Origin: Rehmannia glutinosa
Taxonomy: Eukaryota; Streptophyta; Magnoliopsida; Lamiales; Orobanchaceae
Assembly (NCBI GenBank): GCA_016081115.2
Contig: CM071932.1
Coordinates: 63,003,574-63,067,573, forward strand
Length of the DNA stretch: 64,000 nt
Direction: 5' to 3'
Shown here: positions 60,497 to 64,000 of the stretch, piece after piece
How positions within the stretch are numbered: position 1 is the stretch's first letter
Layout: each line of letters opens with the position of its first letter
The notes under the pieces: model-generated
The model's input: only the letters and a program-made list of their open reading frames with translations
The model's database searches: none
Told to the model about the DNA's origin: nothing
Position numbers and translations under genes: made by a program

Positions 60497-60771
60497 AGTG
60501 TTCTTTGTCGACCAACCCTTCGTGTATTTTATATGTAAATACATACAATGTAAGTCTTACGTAATAAAGCTATAAATTTTCTATTTTTTGTGAAGACAAT
60601 TATATACTGACGATACACCTTGTAAAACAATTGTGTTAAGTACAAGAATGATATGATCAATAAAAAGATTGATTCGCGCATACATTCTATGTCAATACAC
60701 TATCGTATGTATCTTTGTTATTTGCATCTTTGTATGATTTAAGTTTTGGCATCATCAAAAAGTGGGGAAAT
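60497..60771 (+). other. 3' untranslated part with polypurine tract
   Basis: AT-rich, no ORF. Ends AAAAAGTGGGGAAAT (60757-60771), the polypurine tract that primes plus-strand synthesis, directly before TGTTAGGAAT. Confidence 0.8.
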
Positions 60772-61137
60772 TGTTAGGAATTTTATTGTTTAGATTTTGA
60801 TGAATGCCATGTAAAACTTAGAATAGAAAGTTGGCTCCCAATTCTTGTTGTAAATTGTATTGTAACAATTAGAGCCGCCAAAGCCGAGTTAAGTCGCCTA
60901 CGCCCCTAACATGCAAGAAGACAATCAAGACTTGAAGGAAAACTCATTTGAGAGACAATCGAGTACGGCAAAGAAGAGTGACAGAACTCGATGAAGAAGC
61001 GGCTAAGATGCGGTGAGTGGAACATCAAGTCAACTCAAGAGAAGCAAGTCTCGGTGAGTGGATGAAGAAGAGTCATCCAATGATTGGTTCGACTTAAGTC
61101 ACCGGGGAAAGCAAGGAAATGCGGTCAAGTCGAGATA
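60772..61137 (+). repeat. 3' LTR of the Sirevirus-like element, truncated
   Basis: 366 bp matching the first part of the 5' LTR, then abruptly replaced by the sequence also seen at 46421. The join reads gagata | gc | ataatttt. Both parents share agata(at) at the break, a 5-7-base overlap. Confidence 0.85.
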
Positions 61138-61140
61138 GCA

Positions 61141-63911
61141 TAATTTTTTTGTCACAAAATAGCATAGGCGACGGTTGCCCTGTTGAAGATTTCGACCGTT
61201 TGAAAAAATTAGTGCGATCCAGTGTGTCGTCGTCGGGGGTCGACCGGCCGACGAAGTGCGGCCGTCGCCCCAGAGTGGTAATGCGGCAGTCGACCTCACC
61301 CTTGACCGGTCCCCTCCTTCTTTTTCACGAATTTGTTTCTGTTTCGTTATGTTTCATTTTTTCAACTCTTCGTAGTTCGGCCGACGATAGATGACGGCCG
61401 ACCCTCCAATATTAAATGTTGTCCGATTTTTATCAAAAATAAACTTCAAGAAATACTCCAAAAAATTAGTAAAAACATTTTAAATCACTTGGGAGTATTT
61501 TGACAACATTTATAAACATAGTTTTTGTGTAAAAACTAATTTAAACAAACCATCAAAAGTGTTGTCCATTTTTATCAAAAAATAAATTCTAAGAAATACT
61601 CCAAAAATTAGCAAAAATATTTTAAATCATTTAGGAGTATTTGGACAACATTTATTATCATTGTTTTGGTATAAAACTCATTTAAACATAATCATCAAAA
61701 TCTTGATAAAAACATTTATCTAACATAGGCAACTTTGACTCAAATCACCAATTTGTGAAAACATGATTGAGTGCATCACGTCATTCCTAAACCGATTGAG
61801 GCCACAATTGGAAGGATTGACTTGGCACAAAATCAATCAAAATAAAGAAGGATTTGATTGATGATTATGGACATAATTGAGTCCAAATTATTAGGGCTTA
61901 CCTTTGGAGGATCCTTCTGTTTTCCCAATAAATGAAGCCCCTCCATTCGATGAAAGTCATGCAACATACATTCATAATCACGAAATCGTGCATACAACAT
62001 ACATAGTCCGACACTCAAAAATCTGCATCAGCACAGGAGGTGTTACGTCAGGGTGTTGACGTCACTCAGGGCCTCACTTATCTCAGTTCGCCGGGTAGAA
62101 GGATTTGTGGTGCTCCTATCCTTTACCAAAGTCGTTGTGTCTTGGGAGACTCGTTGCCTGCAACCGTGAGCATCGTGACGGGGCAACAAAAGTCTTAAAT
62201 AAAGAGTTCGCTCGTCTCGACTTGCTTTACTGCTTTCTTTAAGGCTTTGTTTGTAATAGATGTTTGTTAGTTCGAATTATCCCCGTTGTATCCCTTTGAT
62301 TTTTGTTGTAATCCCAACATTTTAAGACTCTTGTTTGTAATTTGGACTGATGGCGTCTTCAAGCAACGCGATGACTCGACGATTCTGTAGGTGTGGCCTC
62401 GGGTGTGACAACACCTCCGACAAACACTGTCTGTTGTCTCGCTGGTGTGACCACACCTCCGTCACACTCTGTTTTTCGTACTTCCAGCCATCGTGAGAAG
62501 TGTTACAACACCTCATGTCACACCTTTGCTCGGCTATGCTCCGGTGGCTGTGGGGTGTGACCCACATTCGACACCCCTAGTATTATGATGTTCCAATGAG
62601 TGTGGCCCGGTGTTACCACACACCGTGGCCTCACCAGGCTTCACATGGTTCTCGCGTTTGTGTTACGTCAATGTTGGCAAAATCTTGATCACACTTGTTC
62701 CAAAGAATTGGGTGTTGATGCCTAAAAGGCGGAAAAGTTTCGGATTAATTTTAACACATGGCAGCAACAGATGTTCTTTTATTTGACAACCTTAAGTTTG
62801 GTGAGGTTCCTTAAAGAGGACCCTCCTGTTGTTGCCCCATACGATACCAATATGGATAGTAGAGCTGCCCTTGATGCATGGGGTCAAGTGGACTATTTGT
62901 GCAAGCATTACATCTTTAATGGATTGGATAATGCATTGTACAGTGCGTATGCCTCGTTCAAAGGTAATGCCAAGGGACTGTAGATCTCGTTGGATAAAAG
63001 GTACAACATGGAGGATGCCAGCACCAAAAAGTTCATTGTTAGTAGGTTCTTGGAGTATGTGATGGTTGACACCAAGACTATTACGAGTCAACTCTAAGAA
63101 TTGCAATTGATTTTGCACAACATCCATGCTGAAGGGATGCAGTTGTGTGAAACCATCAAAGTGGCTGTAATTATTGAAAAATTTCCATCTAGTTAGAGGG
63201 ATTTCAAAAATTATCTCAAGCATAAGAGGAAGCAAATAGGGTTGGAGGATTTGATTATCAGGTTGCCTATTGAAGAAGGCAATAGACAATCGAATGCCAA
63301 GCATGAAAAGACCTTGAAGGAAACTTGGTACACCTTGAAAAGGGATTGTTCAAGATGAATGTAATGGTTTTGCGCCGCACTAGTGATGCTAATTAAAACT
63401 ATCGTTTCTTCCTCTTATTTGATTGAGTCATGATGAATGCTATAAAGTAGTTGGTGAATATGAAGTTATTACCAAATATTAAATTGGACTCACAATATAA
63501 ACGTAGAATTTTATGTTGTGATACTGCTATAGCCAAACAACTATAGGCAGGGCACAAAGTGCCAACTTGAGTGCTATGACATCTTGGGTGTCATAACATA
63601 TGGCAAAACATGTCAATGAAGGCATGAGCAAATTTAAATGCCCTTGTTTGAGGCATATGATTTAACGTCCCATTGTGAGGGAGCACATGGCAAGTTAACT
63701 CTACCAAAATTTGGTGAATGGATGCAATTGGGTCCTTTAGCCCTTCCGGGAATACTTTGTTCCTAGGCAATTGGATTGTTTGTCAGTTGGAAATCCAATC
63801 ACGGTTGAACTTATGAGAAATAATAATTATTTAATTGATAATTCTCAAAGTTGATATTGTTGCACAATGTGGGGTTGATGAGTTTTGCCTCAAATGTGGG
63901 GGGTGTTTGTT
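61141..63911 (+). mobile_element. copia-type gag element, second copy, uninterrupted
   Basis: Repeats 46421-48315 at an offset of about 14.7 kb, but carries on through the site where the first copy is broken (...gataaaaggtacaacatgg, 62994-63011). The gag ATG is at 62350, the Thr/Pro-rich zone 62400-62640, and the UBN2 gag domain 62771-63350 (MFFYLTTLSLVRFLK, then KKFIVSRFLEYVM and IHAEGMQLCETIK). After that there is only short, frame-broken coding-like text. A polypurine-like tract caaatgtggggggtg (63891-63905) ends the internal part. There is no pol, so this is probably a non-autonomous or deleted copia element. Confidence 0.7.
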
Positions 63912-64000
63912 AAATATAGTTTTACCTTAGACTTAACAAAAGACTGGATAATTGTTGAGTCAAAGAAATACAAGTTTCTTTGAGAGGTATCCTTAGAAAT
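63906..64000 (+). repeat. possible 3' LTR start of the gag element, cut by window end
   Basis: Starts TGTTTGTTAAATATAG right after the polypurine-like tract. Only 95 bp are inside the window, and no matching 5' copy was recognised, so this is a tentative border. Confidence 0.4.

Larger units (their letters stand above)
48316..61137 (+). mobile_element. Sirevirus-like Ty1/copia retrotransposon, near full length
   Basis: 5' LTR 48316-49827, primer site 49830-49841, gag 49956 to about 51235, pol about 51236-55447, third ORF 56002 to about 60496, polypurine tract 60757-60771, then a 3' LTR cut after 366 of 1512 bp (60772-61137). The domain order is Ty1/copia. It lies in the second gag codon region of the flanking element. 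The 5-bp duplication cannot be tested because the 3' LTR is truncated. Coding parts have many frame breaks, some of which may be sequence error rather than decay. Confidence 0.85.

Noticed and set aside
60109..60548. Ser/Phe-rich minus-strand ORFs
   Set aside because: Opposite strand of a Lys/Glu-rich coiled tail; composition artefact.
62792..63304. 170-residue minus-strand ORF
   Set aside because: Shadow of the UBN2 gag domain on the plus strand, which has recognisable motifs.
1..64000. tRNA or rRNA genes
   Set aside because: No complete tRNA fold or rRNA block was recognised; only a tRNA-like fragment at 11160-11243.

Overview
The window is plant nuclear DNA, most likely from a eudicot. 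It has GT-AG spliced genes in an AT-rich background, plant-specific protein families (an INDETERMINATE-DOMAIN zinc-finger gene and the tiny plant-type subunit of serine palmitoyltransferase), and dense nested transposons (Ty1/copia, MULE, hAT, MITEs). The exact species cannot be told from the sequence. There is one run of 100 N (1364-1463), which looks like a scaffold join.

Layout: 1-1363 holds LTR-retrotransposon fragments. After the gap, 1464-9909 is a minus-strand Sirevirus-like Ty1/copia element cut at its 3' side by the gap: 5' LTR, primer site, gag, pol and the start of a third ORF, all broken by frameshifts. 10378-11003 is a non-autonomous hAT-like element. 11494-24330 is a large Mutator-like element (MULE). 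It carries two decayed convergent genes, a FAR1/mudrA-type transposase on + and a Ulp1/C48-type cysteine protease on -. It is itself invaded by a 3.25-kb LTR, an hAT element and a hairpin MITE, and is strewn with a degenerate AAGTATCACTTT motif.

Host genes: 25000-27799 is a gene for the small subunit of serine palmitoyltransferase (sphingolipid synthesis). Its three coding exons were assembled by eye and give 55 residues. 41286-43391 is an intact four-exon IDD (BIRD-type C2H2) transcription factor of 494 residues. Between them lie AT-rich intergenic DNA, a third cluster of the AAGTATCACTTT motif (29.2-31.8 kb), three hAT-type elements with recognisable 8-bp target duplications (one nested in another), a foldback MITE and a patchwork of diverged direct repeats (38.2-40.6 kb).

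The right third (45.4-64.0 kb) is retrotransposon. A copia-type gag element appears twice (46421-48315 and 61141 to about 63911), almost identical in its AT-rich parts. The first copy is interrupted by a second member of the Sirevirus-like family on the + strand (48316-61137; full 1512-bp 5' LTR, 3' LTR cut to 366 bp). The second copy has the same site uninterrupted. The layout resembles two haplotypes of one locus placed end to end, and many differences between the copies fall on CAG/CTG triplets, so part of the apparent decay may be consensus error in methylated DNA.

I found no convincing undescribed biological system. The most informative items are the MULE with its paired transposase and protease remnants and repeat motif, the split ssSPT gene, and the duplicated, possibly artefactual retroelement block.
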